Positions 42,563 through 54,714 of a stretch of DNA of 64,000 nucleotides are shown in pieces (the stretch's first letter is position 1; each line of letters opens with the position of its first letter). Made by a program: the position numbers and the translations under genes. The DNA is taken from the NCBI GenBank assembly GCA_949126835.1, contig OX421502.1, forward strand, positions 40,943,473-41,007,472, written 5' to 3'. A model generated the notes under the pieces. It was not told the DNA's origin and searched no databases. It saw only the letters and a list, made by a program, of their open reading frames with translations. The stretch is from Anisus vortex (taxonomy: Eukaryota > Mollusca > Gastropoda > Planorbidae).

Positions 42563-45500
42563 TGAGGTTCTTCATGGTTAAGTTTGTATCCCGGTCACCA
42601 TCGTCCACTGCTCCGTCCAGTGGTGACGTTGTAATGTCCACTTTCTGGTCTGACCAGCTGAGACAGATAAAGGAACCCCTGGTAATCAGCTGTATATAGG
42701 AGGATGACTTCTCCAGTCCTTGTTGGTCGACAGTTTTCTCCGTCATTACTTGGATACACAACTGTGCACAGACAGATACAAAGTGTCATACAATCATTGA
42801 TGAGATTTATGTAACTAATCGGAACACAATATATCAAAGATCTAGCATAACTTAATATAACCGTACATGTACTATGACTATTACCAAACCAGAAAATAGC
42901 TAGTCTTTTTACATTTTAATAAACATACTATAGTATTCCTTTCTTAGTAAGCATACGAAATTGAATAAACAAAGATTTGAGTCTCATTCAGGAGCTTAAA
43001 GTTTCATGGATGTAGCCTACGACAATGTACGTATAATTGATTCACGTGGGTAATACAAGACTATTTGAATCAACCATTTTAATATCTTGTGCAGCCCCTT
43101 GGTGTGCTGGGATAACAATGCTTTTCTTCTTATGAATAAGGTATTTGATCTGCTCGGGTTAACTGATAACATTCTTTTTCTTACACTGTAACTGGTTTCT
43201 GGAGGCCACCGTATCTATAGGCCTACTGTCCAAACTTCCACCCAACATATTTTATCAGATATGTATTGTGGTTACAGTTGTAGTACAAATAGACTTTTGG
43301 CTGTGAGACAACTCATATAATATAATATATCTAAGTTCTATTCATTCCCGTATAGTTTACACAACAACAACTACTTCTGCCGCTACATAGACAAACATAC
43401 ACTAAATTCCCATCTACTCACAATAACATTCTGCCATTATCTTCCCCTCCTCCCCCCGCCCCACTAACACTCTCACACACATGCTAGCGAACATTCAACT
43501 CTTGCATAATATTATATCGTGTGAAAATAGTTTCTAACAATATGCACATATATTTTTTAAAATATTCTTATTTGACTTATTTTAAAAGACGTATTTAATG
43601 AAAAGCAGATTTGAAGATTAACCGTTTCACAATTTGTGCTATATAATTGTGTAATTTGTACAGAGTAATTGTAGACTAGTGTCTTTCATAGTAGAATACA
43701 TTGATTGTAGACAAAACTACAATCTTACTTTTTCTCCTGGCTTGAGCACACCTCCCTCTTCTTCTAACTTGAAGACTTCCTCTAAGTTGTCAATATTCAC
43801 AACATGTGCCACTAATTTCTGAGATTTTTTCACAAACTTTCTTAAAAACAAAACATTGACAGCTCCTGCAAATATGCCAGATAAAAGTTTGTAGTATATT
43901 TATATCACATACTAGGAATATTTTACAATTTCCTTTAAAGTTTTAGTTTTACGACACCCCCTTCTCTAATGTTACAGACGCTGTTCTATGCAGCAGAAGA
44001 TATGTGCGTCATTTATTTTCAGCTGTTCACAATGGGCCGTATTGCTGCTGAGAGTTAACACCCTTGCCCATTTTACAATTACGGTATATAAGATTGACTT
44101 GTATAAGAGGCAAGGGTGTTAACTCTCAGCAGCAATCTTTACAATTAAGGTATATAAGATTGACTTGTATAAGAGGCAAGGGTGTTAACTCTCAGCAGCA
44201 ATCTTTACAATTAAGGTATATAAGATTGACTTGTATAAGTGGCAAGGGTGTTAACTCTCAGCAGCAATACGCCCATTCAAATCTCGCTTGTTCAAAAGTT
44301 TTAACTTTGTGTGTATGTTTATTAAGTTTATACTGAATAGTTCAAGGTAACCCATTCCTTGCTTGAGTGCCATTCATGAAAAAATTTAATTTAATGTATC
44401 TCTGACCTTGCTCCAGGATTGTGATTTTACCTTGTTTTGCCGATTATTTCATTGCCCTGTTGTATTAGTCTATTTTGCTTTCAGTATTAATACTACTTTT
44501 CTTTTATCCCCACTCCCCAAACGCCAGGTGTAGCCATGATACTAATGATGTTAGGGAGGTGTAGCCATGATACTAATGATGTTAGGGAGGTGTAGCCATG
44601 ATACTAATGATGTTAGGGAGGGGTAGGCCCTACTTATAGACAAGGTAGTGAAGAGAAACGCAAATGTAGCGGGTGTAAAGTGTAAATATATTGCGGGTTA
44701 GCGAGAGACAAGAGCAGGCTAATTCCTAACACCTGCACTATTACACCTTCAACTAGTTAAAAACCTACATTTTGTATCTGACCAACTATTGAAACTTAAA
44801 AATTAGATTCATTAAAGGCTCAAAGTATCCTTTTCTGGACAATCATTTTCAACCAACAGAAGAGTCTCTAGCTAGTATTCCCTACAAACAAATGTTTCAA
44901 TAAATACCACAACACTGACGGCTGGTCAAAACTACGACGCAGCATGCTCCATTTCAAGGGAAAGTAATCTGTCTAATAAGAAGAACAGACGATAAACATA
45001 GATTAGTCTATATTATTATAAGTGTTAAAATGTGTTTGTTTTCTCTGCGGTAGAGTACATTATGTGCAATATTACGAGCAATTCTTTCTGTGCTATTACG
45101 CTGTTGGCTGAAACTTTAAAAAACTAGGTCAAGTGTAATATGTTTATAAATAGACACAGATTATCGTATCACTTACAACAGATTAACAAACACATGCGGC
45201 AAAAGGACTAATGGGAATGATTACAATAATTAGTTGTGTTTCTATTGTTATTGTTACTTCAATGTGTAGGCTACTCTAGGCATTTGAACACAATGACATG
45301 TGCACATAATAAACAAACGTAGTCGAATATGAATATGTGGCATAGGCCTAAATCGAAGACTTTTGAGCCGGATATATAATTGCATATGGAAAAAAGCACA
45401 AGCCGCATAATACTAGTGAAATTTACCTTTAGGAATATGCAAAGTTGTTCTGATTTCAAATTCCATGACCGAACATTCTCCTTTAGCCAGAAGCTGGGCA

Positions 45501-48500
45501 TTGGCCCGCCATGATGGTTGAACTTCAACCTAAGGTTACCATAGAGATGAAAAGACGTTCTATTTATGTAATAGATGGAGTAGAATCAGTAGAGTTACCA
45601 GTATAGAAATTAAAATGAGTATTAAATATTTCCATTTTTAGAATGGAAGGATCAGATTTACTAGCAGAGAACAGATTGCATGACCTGCACAGTGTCCTTT
45701 TAACGGACGAACTAAAACAGTAACAGAATGTCAAAAAGACATTCCATAAGTTAATCTGACGGAGAAAGTTAAAAAAAATAAAATAAAACAAACTTCTGAA
45801 TTGACCTCCCAAGTAAGTCTCTCTTTAAATACTTGACCTTTGACCTTGTTCAAATTGAGGCTGTTGTCTCGGCCAGCACGATATTTGCTGAAATTGAGCG
45901 GGATATTCACTTGTACACAAACCTATAGAAATAACAACCAATGGGATTCAATATTGCACACAAACCTACAGAAATCAGAAATAACAAACAATGGGATTCA
46001 ATATTGTACACAAACCTATAGAAATAACAACCAATGGGATTCAATATTGTACACAAACCTATAGAAATAACAACCAATGGGATTCAATATTGCACACAAA
46101 CCTATAGAAATAACAACCAATGGGATTCAATATTGTACACAAACCTATAGAAATAACAACCAATGGGATTCAATATTGTACACAAACCTACAGAAATAAC
46201 AATCAATGGGATTCAATATTGTACACAGAAATACAGAAATAACAATCAATGGGATTCAATATTGTACACAAAAATACAGAAATAACAATCAATGGGATTC
46301 AATATTGTACACAAAAATACAGAAATAACAATCAATGGGATTCAATATTGTACACAAAAATACAGAAATAACAATCAATGGGATTCAATATTGTACACAA
46401 AAATACAGAAATAACAATCAATGGGATTCAATATTGTACACAGAAATACAGAAATAACAATCAATGGGATTCAATATTGTACACAAAAATACAGAAATAA
46501 CAATCAATGGGATTCAATATTGTACACAGAAATACAGAAATAACAATCAATGGGATTCAATATTGTACACAAAAATACAGAAATAACAATCAATGGGATT
46601 CAATATTGTACACAAACCTATAAAAATAGCCAATGGGATTCAATTTTGACTTGAACAGAAAAAACTAAAATGGCCAACACTAGATTACAAGTATAATGAC
46701 GACTTGTACAAAGGGTTGCCAGGTTAAAAGTTAGCTATTTAAAGAATAGGCGACAAAAGCTATAGGCCCTACATTTTTCCATTGGTGGGATACCCGTGAG
46801 GGGAAGAAAAGGAAATTATCCGGTATTATCTGAATGTGTCTGGTATTATCTGAATGTTTCTGGTATTATCTGAAAGTGTCTGGTATTATCTGAATGTGTC
46901 TGGTATTGTCTGAATGTGTCTGTTATTATCTGAAGGTGTCTGGTATTATCTGAATGTGTCTGGTATTATCTGAATGTGTCTGGTATTGTCTGAATGTGTC
47001 TGTTATTATCTGAATGTGTCTGGTATTATCTGAATGTGTCTGGTATTATCTGAATGTGTCTGGTATTATCTGAATGTGTCTGTTATTATCTGAAGGTGTC
47101 TGGTATTATCTGAATGTGTCTGGTATTATCTGAATGTGTCTGGTATTATCTGAATGTGTCTGGTATTATCTGAATGTGTCTGTTATTATCTGAGGGGACG
47201 TCCATTAATTACGTAAACAATTTTTTGGCGATTTTTACCTCCCTTCTAATTGACTATAATTCTGATATGTTTGCTATTGTTCTTTTCATATACATATTTA
47301 ATCATGTCTAATTCTACGTTTCACTAAAATAGCTTTTGATACAATGTTAATTGTCAAATAGTTTAGGGGGAAAGTGTGCACCAATTGTAAATTAGCCTTC
47401 TATTTTAACTAGGGATGTTAACCGAAAACCGGAATACCGGATTCCGGTTTAGAAACGGAAAACCGGTTTTGATTTCAAAATCGGATTTCGGTGTCCTGGT
47501 TGGGAGGTAGGCCTAATCATTATTTCAAGTAGCACAGCCTTTTTTTTTTCTTTTATATTTTTAATAAAAAGGCCTAATGTTGGATTCACACAAAACAATT
47601 CTTGAAATGCCTTGCTAACACTATCATAGACTAGATACCAACTATGGCTTGCGATCAAAACAACATCCAACCAAATGTTAAGTTACAGTTGCAATCCTTA
47701 GTGTCAGAAAATTGTGAAAAAAAACGTCTTTAACGATGGCTCGTTGTAAACTATGTTCCCAACAGATAAGCAGGAGCGGTGGCAGTACCCTGGATTGCGT
47801 GCGCAACTGCGTACCTTACTCCATCCTGGATTAACATCGTCCTCCTCTTCATATGCTTTTTAATATCATGGTCAACAATAATCGCAAATTTGATTATCAC
47901 TATTGAAAGCTATTATCGGTTTTAATAAATGAGCCCAGAATTTTGTTAGTTCTAAAGAATTTTATGGTAAAGTGTACAAAATCATATTGTATTTAAAAAA
48001 ATGAACCTCTTGAATGCCCTGCAAACACTAATTAAATTTGAATTATTTTTTCAAATATACCTACAAAACTACGCACATTTGGCTTTTCCGGCCTGTAACT
48101 TGTGACATTGCGCGGCAAGGGGGGATGGAGAGGGGTTGAGAAACCGAAATCCGGTTTTATAGAACCGAAAACAAACCGTTTTGAAGAAAAACCAGTTTTA
48201 ACAAACCTAATTTTAACCATTAGTTCACTATTCCTACTTACATTATTGTCACACACATACACCTTATATACACACGGTAGTTGCCTTCCCTGTCCCCCTA
48301 CTTTTGCACTATTTGCCAACCACTCCTTGCAATACTGGCGGCGCCACTGATACTAATACATTTTTATCTCATTAAATTTTTCAGAGAAATTAGAAATGAA
48401 AACGTAAAAATTACTAAATATGTATTAATCGACCTAATTTTAATGTTTCACCTATTATAATGTAGTGAGCAAAAATATATTAGTTTATATATCACAATTA

Positions 48501-51317
48501 GGGATGTTAAAATGAAATAAGGTAGGCTATGTATTTCGTACTTCATGGGGTGAGCCAAGAATTATTTTTCTGAAGGAAATATTTTTAAAATAACCATGTT
48601 GGATTCACAAAATTCACTTCATTTTACGAACGTTAGTTAGGCCTATAGTCTCGACGAGGGCCTATTATTGTTTTTAGTTCTATTGTCAACCCCAGCCATC
48701 GCTTATATAACGAACGCCAGACTCTGGCGCCTAGTCTAATTTATATGTACTGAGCGGCAAACAAAAACTGGGTTTCTGAAAGTTCTCTGCAGACAGTTTG
48801 TTGGTGTGTTTGTGTTCTTTTGTTATTCCAGCCACCATGTCTCGCAAGACTAGGTTTGCCAAACGTCCGTCAAAAGGAGGACATGTCCTCCTATTTAGAC
48901 TCTTGTCCTCTGTCCGGCAGGCAAAGCACAATACCTTTAAAATGTCCAGCTTTTGTAATATGTTTTGTTTTGTAGGCATAAGGACCAATAAATTTTAAAA
49001 TTAGTATTAACATGTTAGGAATATAATTAATAGACAGGTGATCATTTGTACAAGAAAATAATTATCCGTTTTTTTAGAAGACTCGTGCACGAGCTTTAAA
49101 GTTGCCCAACCAAATGCAAGCGGCCTTTCAGCCTACATTGAATTTATATGTTATTTCTAACAAAACATTTTCTTGCTCAGTTTACCAATACACATTTAAA
49201 CTTAGTGGCAGCTCTTGTAATAAAATTATACTGATTGCGGGCTAAATGCGAAACTATGCAATTGAAACACAATGTCCTCCTTTTTGTCCCTAGGTGTCCT
49301 TCTTTTGATACCCATGTGTCTGGCAACCCTACGCTAGACAGCGAAGGTGAGGTTTTCTACAATTGGTCGGTCACTTTCCCTTGCTAACAATTGCATTAGT
49401 TTTCACCCATACATAGATCTACAAACTAGCAAGATGGACACAAAAAGGACATATCAAATGTAGTTTCCATAATTGATATATTTGTATTAACGTAAAACTA
49501 TGTTGTTAATGTTATCTATATAAGTTTAACAGGACATATGTAGAATTTAGTACTAAATTTGTTTCATTTTTTACTTCATAAAAAGTAATTTTGTTGACGT
49601 CAACTTTTCTTGAACTCCCCCCCTCCCCCATGTCAACAATTGTCAAACTTTTTCAGACCTTCCCTCCCCCCTATTTTGTTGACGTAATTAATGGACGTCC
49701 CCTGAAGGTGTCTGTTATTATCTGAATGTGTCTGGTATTATCTGAATGTGTCTGGTATTATCTGAATGTGTCTGGTATTATCTGAAGGAGTCTGGTATTA
49801 TCTGAATGTGTCTGGTATTATCTGAAGATCTCTGGTATTATCTGAACACGACCAGTACCTACATAACCTCAAAGACTGGCGGTCGTGTGGAAAAGGAACA
49901 CATATCCTTGGACTCTGTTCCGGCTAATAATGTAGGGAATGCGTAGTCTAACATGCAGATTACAGGCCCGAGGCGTTGGGGCCCCTCGTTTCCGGAAATT
50001 CTTACTTTACACGACAGTACATAAACCGATGGCAGGGGCACAGGTCTTGTAAAAGAGAAGTCTCAAACCTACTCCAAAATTTTTGAGAATGAATTTGCCA
50101 GGCGATGGTTGAATGGGCTTGTAAACTCTGGGTTCATGCAGTAAGATGCAACGGCGGAACCACCAGCCTTGGTCAACTTCCTCACCACTTTACCCCCCCC
50201 CCGGGCAAGCGTCTACCCCCCTTGGAAGTGTGTCACAGCTTAGTGATACAGCAAAATTCGTTCACCGAGCCATAAGAGAGTGATCTCGGCTGCATTCTTC
50301 GAGAAGTGGAGTATTGTCAGAAGGTGTCTGGTATTATCTGAAAAGGTATCTGGCAAGCCTACGTTGACACATTATATTATTTAAGGTGGTTTACCTCTTT
50401 GCCGATTGTGTAATATTGATGTAGGTCAACATCCACCCACGTGGTAGTATCACGTGATCCCCTAAAAGAATGCGTTTGTTTACTGTCGGTTTTGTTGTCA
50501 AAGTCACATGACCACAGCGAAACCCACTTTGATCCTAAAACAAAAATAGTTTTCTGTACATTTGGAAATACATCATTAGTAATGCCACTATTTGATTCAA
50601 GATTTTAAAAAAATATCAAAACTTATTAATTGTCAATTTAATCTGATTTACTATGTGTTGAGACAAAGCGAGCCAATGAATCTCTGGAGAAAAGAATGAA
50701 GAGAAAAGACGTAAAACTGCCAGATGTACAGACGGCTACTCAAAGCAGCTGCCTCTATTGTTCCAGGGACTGCCACTTAAGAATCGGACTGTTCAGCCAC
50801 CGCAGAATTTGCAAAAGTAGCCATTGAAGTTGCAGAGGTGCGCATCCATTGTCTCTCGAGATAGAAGTAGCCATTACTATGTGTTGGTTATAAGAACAGT
50901 AAATATATTTAAAAAAAGATCAGATACCGGTAACTATGAGATATAGAAACAAACAAACCCGGAAAACCAGTAACTTAACATCATTTAAAACATTAAGAAA
51001 TATGCAAAACTAGACTCCGGACCACGGATGAGCGTTGGACGCACTAAACTTCTTTATAGAAGGAGCGTCTGTAATATATAAGTGTTAGTATCAACAATAT
51101 GTAAGTGTAAGTTAAACTTGCCTGTGAGTACCTTTCCCCAGTTGGTTTCCACTAAAGTCCCATCTTCATGTTTAGAGTTAAATTTGTGGATTTTATGTTC
51201 AAGGGTTAAACTGGACCAATCAATTGTAAAAATATAATCATCTTCATCTAGAAACAGACGTCTTACAAAGTTGGATCTTCTGGAATAGACACATTTTTTA
51301 TTTATATATTTAGCCAT
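42531..51317 (-). CDS. Unrecognised seven-exon gene, about 353 residues
   Basis: Exons on the minus strand: 51317-51132, 50534-50395, 50045-49863, 45887-45806, 45529-45427, 43865-43729 and 42761-42531. Phases agree throughout (0, 2, 2, 0, 1, 0) and the last exon ends at a TGA. I do not recognise the family. Visible: an acidic/aromatic start (LFLDEDDYIFTIDWSSL), regions of alternating hydrophobic residues (SVYVLSCKVRISG, VMEFEIRTTLHIP, KLVAHVVNIDNLEEVF, SSSYIQLITRGSFICLSW) suggesting an all-beta, immunoglobulin-like fold, and a hydrophilic Asp-rich tail. No membrane segment or signal peptide is seen. The ATG at 51317 is uncertain: an acceptor (CTATTCCAG) at 51278-51270 could join further upstream exons. 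The exon 1 donor GTACTC is weak; a GC donor (CAG-GCAAGT) lies 10 bases on but breaks the frame in exon 3. Introns hold many repeats. Confidence 0.7.
43970..44015 (-). mobile_element. Remnant LINE 3' tail
   Basis: ATGTTACAGACGCTGTTCTA and GCAGAAGATATGTGCGTC resemble the reverse of the LINE tail stem-loop; strongly diverged. Confidence 0.4.
44040..44275. repeat. ~66-bp tandem triplication with an inverted end
   Basis: Three direct copies contain ACAATTAAGGTATATAAGAT, TGACTTGTATAAGAGGCAAG and GGTGTTAACTCTCAGCAGCA. At the left boundary the last block appears inverted (TGCTGCTGAGAGTTAACACC), so the array can fold as a large hairpin. Confidence 0.9.
44523..44622. repeat. 31-bp tandem repeat, about 3 copies
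   Basis: Unit AGGTGTAGCCATGATACTAA plus TGATGTTAGGG. Confidence 0.95.
44640..45420. other. Intron of the unrecognised gene, nothing recognised
   Basis: AT-rich; no repeat array or mobile element ends found. Confidence 0.4.
45905..46645. repeat. 43-bp minisatellite, about 17 copies, intron of the unrecognised gene
   Basis: The unit combines AGAAATAACAACCAATGGGA and TTCAATATTGTACACAAACCTA. The right half has AAAATACAGAA for ACCTATAGAA and AATCAATGG for AACCAATGG, showing two sub-families side by side. Confidence 0.95.
46820..47193. repeat. 20-bp minisatellite, left part
   Basis: About 18 copies of TCTGGTATTATCTGAATGTG with TCTGTTATT and GAAGGTG variants. The array resumes at 49703-49850 after a transposon insertion; stray units recur near 50315-50350. 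Confidence 0.95.
47411..48215. mobile_element. Possible ~800-bp element nested in the 2.5-kb transposon
   Basis: Left TAGGGATGTTAACCGAAAAC and right (reverse complement) TAGGTTTGTTAAAACTGGTT are imperfect inverted repeats. Next to each end are clusters of CCGGAATACCGG / ACCGGTTTT-type palindromes. Duplication not established. Confidence 0.45.
48851..49331. mobile_element. 481-bp hAT-type MITE nested in the 2.5-kb transposon
   Basis: Left TAGGTTTGCCAAACGTCCG and right (reverse complement) TAGGGTTGCCAGACACATGG are inverted repeats, with AGGAGGACAT-type blocks inside both ends. Flanks CGCAAGAC (48843-48850) and CGCTAGAC (49332-49339) match at seven of eight positions, an 8-bp duplication. Confidence 0.78.
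49703..49850. repeat. 20-bp minisatellite, right part
   Basis: About seven copies of the same unit as at 46820-47193, ending about 10 bases from the donor of exon 3 of the unrecognised gene. Confidence 0.92.
50650..50885 (+). mobile_element. LINE 3' end fragment with intact zinc finger
   Basis: Same family as 32845-36670: reads ETKRANESLEKRMKRKDVKL, PDVQTATQSSCLYCSRDC and RIGLFSHRRICKSSH. Here the codon that is TAA at 36529 is CAA, so the C-terminal finger is in frame with the upstream protein. Inserted in intron 1 of the unrecognised gene. Confidence 0.85.
50945..51085 (+). mobile_element. LINE 3' tail, plus orientation
   Basis: GAAAACCAGTAACTTAACAT, GGACCACGGATGAGCGTTGG and TTCTTTATAGAAGGAGCGTC match the tail family of 28050-31315. 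It ends about 45 bases from exon 1 of the unrecognised gene. Confidence 0.82.
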
Positions 51318-51424
51318 TCATCCATTTGTCCAATCATCAACCTGCCCACCGTCTATCTATTCATCCATTCGTTCATCTAATCATCTTATTTCTCTATTTT
51401 TCTACATACCTTTATCTGTCTGAT

Positions 51425-51515
51425 TGTCTATCTGTCTGAGTGTTTGTCTGATTGTCTGTCTGATTGTCTGTCTGATTGTCTGTCTGGTTATCTGTCTGAT
51501 TGTCTGTGTGATTGT
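51425..51515. repeat. 12-bp microsatellite-like repeat
   Basis: About seven copies of CTGTCTGATTGT. Confidence 0.9.
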
Positions 51516-51519
51516 GTAT

Positions 51520-52000
51520 ATGTCCTACTACGTAATAGGTTTACATTTATTGGTTTGACTCGTTTATTATTACAGAAAAGTCTATTTTGAAAAGAAAACA
51601 AAGATAAAAAGCAATTTGGTATCTCTATTAAAATACCCTAACTAACAAAACGGATCAGAAAAAAAATACTCCAAAATCAAGAGTTAAGATACCAAAAATA
51701 TAAATTTTAATAAGTTAAAAATAAAAGTAATAATTGCAAGTTGTAATGACAAATAACAAACTCTTGAAACTATTTGTAAACTAGCTAAAATAAAATAATA
51801 ATAGAATGCTTACAGTAAATTAACGAAGTCAACAATGAACAATGTATCACTAACAAGACCTTTTACAATAGTTGAGATTAATAATAATATAAATTCTTTG
51901 TGCACAAAAACTCTACGTGTATAAATACTTGCAAACAACATAACATAACAGCGAAGTGTACAAAAAACGGAAGCGTACAAAGACTACCTCTTTAACTATC
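51520..52000. other. AT-rich sequence, nothing recognised
   Basis: Upstream of the minus-strand unrecognised gene; may hold its promoter or further 5' exons, neither of which I can identify. Confidence 0.35.
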
Positions 52001-52004
52001 TCTC

Positions 52005-52185
52005 TACATGTCAGCTATCTGTCTACATGTCAGTAGTCTGTCTACATGTCAGCCATCTGTCTACATGTAAGCTATCTATCTACATATCAGCTATCTATCT
52101 ACATATTAGCTATCTATCTACATTTCAGCAATCTATCTACATTTCAGCAATCTATCTACATTTCAGCAATATCTCTACATGTCCA
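52005..52185. repeat. ~19-bp tandem repeat, about 9 copies
   Basis: Unit like CTACATGTCAGCTATCTGT, grading into CTACATTTCAGCAATCTAT. Confidence 0.9.
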
Positions 52186-52329
52186 CTACATACTAACTTT
52201 TTCACGATATTCCAAGCGTAACGTTGTAAAACTTCATCCAACTCAAGGACTGGAGTAGTCATTACGTAGTTTTTGGATTCTTTGACTTCTAGAGAATGAT
52301 GAAAATAGTTTTATTTATATATGGAACTA

Positions 52330-54135
52330 CATATGTTGGGATGGCCTAAAGAAAATCACGGGCTATGTACCCAAGCGTAACACTCTTGAGTGTGAATGAA
52401 GATATTAATACTTTTATCAACCAACTAAATAATTTTTACTGCCGTTTTGACTGTCATGATTTTAGATCTATTTACCAAGACATAATGTCATCTTTTAACA
52501 ATTTAAATTTAATTCTAGATGAAAGTCAAGAAGGTTTCAGTGTAGATGTTGTGACGTCACTGTTTAAACAAGTAAACATATCCAAAGCGTCAGGACCAGA
52601 CAGAATAAGTGGGCGACTAGTAAAGCTTTGTGCGGAACAGTTGTCCTTTATTTTTTGCTACATTTTTAATCAATCTTGGGAAAACCATACTATTCCTATT
52701 ATCTGGAAAACCTCAGAGATTGTGCCCGTACCAAAGAAAGGAAAAGTCCTTTGCAACAATGACCTACGTCCTGTCGCTTTAACATCTATTATCATGAAAT
52801 GTTTTGAGAAAATTATTCTCAGACGTATACTAAATAAGGTGCACAAAAGCCTTGATCCCTACCAATTTGCCTACAAAAAAGGCAGAAGCGCAGAGGATGC
52901 TATAGCATTAATGTTAGATAGACAGTACCACCATCTGGATACGCCGAAGAATTGCGCTCGAATACTCTTCGTTGACTTTTCATCTGCATTCAATACCATC
53001 CAACCACACCTTATGATACAGAAACTATCTGCTTTAAATGTCAGTCAACGCATCCAAGCCTGGATCATGCAATTTCTGATAAACCGCCCTCAATTTGTCA
53101 GAGTAGAGGGATGTACCTCACAAATAAGAGAAATAAGCACTGGAGCGCCTCAAGGGTGTGTCCTCTCTCCCGTTCTATACACAATTTACACCAATGACAT
53201 TCAAAGTTCAGCAATCGATACAGTATCTGTAATCAAATAGGCCGATGATACAGCCATTGTCGGCCTTGTTTCCAGTGACGACAGTCTCTATCACAGGACG
53301 ACCTCAGATTTCTACAAATGGTGGGGAGAGAAGTACCTGATATTGAACTACACAAAAACGAAAGAAATGATTGTAGACTTCCGGAAGGAGAAACACAATC
53401 TGGCTGATTTGCACATAAACAACTAAATAATAGATCAAGTCTTTCAATATAAATATCTTGGGGTCACAATTACTGACAAACTGACTTGGTCTGACCACTG
53501 CCAAAGCCTCTGTAAGAAAATGCACCAACGACTTTTCTGTCTTAATAAACTAAAAATATTTCACATAGAGGAAACCATTATGAATCTCTTTTACTCGGCG
53601 ACTGTTGGTAGCATCATAACCTTTGCAATCACCTGCTGGTAATACCACCACATTGAACACACATCGGATAGACCGCCTAATAAACAAAGCCTCTCGTACT
53701 ACACAGACAGAATTACCATCTCTTGCGGATATTTTCAGTTCAAGGTGCCTGTCTATGATTGATAAAATCCTCCAAGATCATGCACACCCGCTTCATGATA
53801 GTTACATAATATCTAGTCGAAGTGGTCGGCTTCTTTCTATAAGAGCAAGAACAGAGAGATTTAAGAACTCTTTTGTTCCACTGTCAGTGACACTCTTTCA
53901 AAAGAATCATCTTTCAGCCAGGAAATACAATGGCTCAATAGCTGACTCCTAAATAATAGGCCTACTTTTTTCTTGTATGATAAATGGTATGATAGTGTGC
54001 GTGAATGTCTAATGTGTTTGAGTACAAATGGTTCTTTAATATTGTTTTAGCTATGCTGAAAGACGGAATTTATGTAATCAATTCAATTTTCCATTCATTT
54101 GGATCAATAAAGCAATCTTATCTTATCTTAAATAA
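52330..54135 (+). mobile_element. L2-like LINE, 5'-truncated and broken
   Basis: Reads through the reverse transcriptase in order: GLKKITGYVPK, NKASGPDR-type as ISKASGPDRISGRLVKLCAE, WKTSEIVPVPKKGK, LRPVALTSIIMKCFEKI, LFVDFSSAFNTI, STGAPQGCVLSPVLYTIYTND, then stop-ADDTAIVG, KYLGVTITDKLTWSDHC and a decayed tail. The catalytic YADD tyrosine codon is TAG (about 53238), so the nonsense mutation hits the active-site motif itself. Other stops at 53424 and 53640. The 3' end carries AATAAAGCAATCTTATCTTA, a short-repeat tail. The GAPQGCVLSPVLYTIYTND block resembles L2-clade LINEs. Confidence 0.88.
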
Positions 54136-54309
54136 TATAAACATTTAAAGTTACTGATGTAATTATTTATACCACAATGTTCATATTATGTTCTGATTAC
54201 CTAGACAGAAGTGGACATTTAGAGGTGAGAAAAATGACAAATAATACAATAATTAGAAACAATAACAAAATAATAACTTGTAGCCCGACTCATAAAAACT
54301 TTTCACCAA

Positions 54310-54610
54310 AATAGAAAAGTGACAAAATCTGGGCTTTTAAAACTCGAAACATGTGTTAAACATGACTTTCCATGGTTCGGTCATGTGTTGCGGCACAATA
54401 GCCAGTCAAAAACAATCCTCCAGCGCACGGTAGAAGGTGGACGTCGGAGAGGCCTTCAGCGGAGATGCTGGTTCGACAATGTAAAGTATTGGACAGTTAA
54501 CTCAACTATTAACAACCGCTCAAGATAGGCAAAAATGGGAAAAGTTGACCGCTGAGGTGTCCATTTGCTCCCCTTCCCCCCTCAACGATCACAACGGTCA
54601 TGGGATTGGT
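54310..54610 (+). mobile_element. LINE fragment, ORF2 C-terminus
   Basis: Reads LLKLETCVKHDFPWFGHVLR, then GGRRRGLQRRCWFDNVKYW and a degraded tail with PPQRSQRS. The GHVLRH / GRRRG / CW-DNVK-W order is a LINE C-terminal pattern, from a family different from its neighbours. Confidence 0.75.
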
Positions 54611-54714
54611 GATGATTATAATACATGTATTTATCGAATTAATATGAAAATAAAATAGTAGAGGGGGGGAGGTCTAATAAGGCTTAACAAAATTACGGTG
54701 TTAACCGTTTTAAC

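Larger units (their letters stand above)
47194..49702. mobile_element. 2.5-kb TIR DNA transposon inserted in a minisatellite
   Basis: Left end GGGGACGTCCATTAATTACG then TAAACAA; right end (reverse complement) GGGGACGTCCATTAATTACG then TCAACAAAA. The inverted repeats are near perfect over about 27 bp. The flanks are TGA on both sides (47191-47193 and 49703-49705), and the same 20-bp array lies on either side. A 3-bp TNA duplication is typical of PIF/Harbinger-type elements, so that superfamily is possible. No transposase is visible, and two smaller elements lie inside. Confidence 0.85.

Noticed and set aside
44064..44336. 90-codon frame with LQLRYIRLTCIRGKG repeats
   Set aside because: Translation of a tandem triplication of 66 bp, a multiple of three; it lies in an intron.
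48798..48998. 66-codon frame starting MLVCLCSFV
   Set aside because: It spans the left end of the nested 481-bp MITE; no coding evidence.
51111..51131. GC-AG donor (CAG-GCAAGT) for exon 1 of the unrecognised gene
   Set aside because: It matches the donor consensus better than GTACTC, but using it shifts exon 2 so that exon 3 hits a stop after about a dozen codons. The GT donor keeps all seven exons open.
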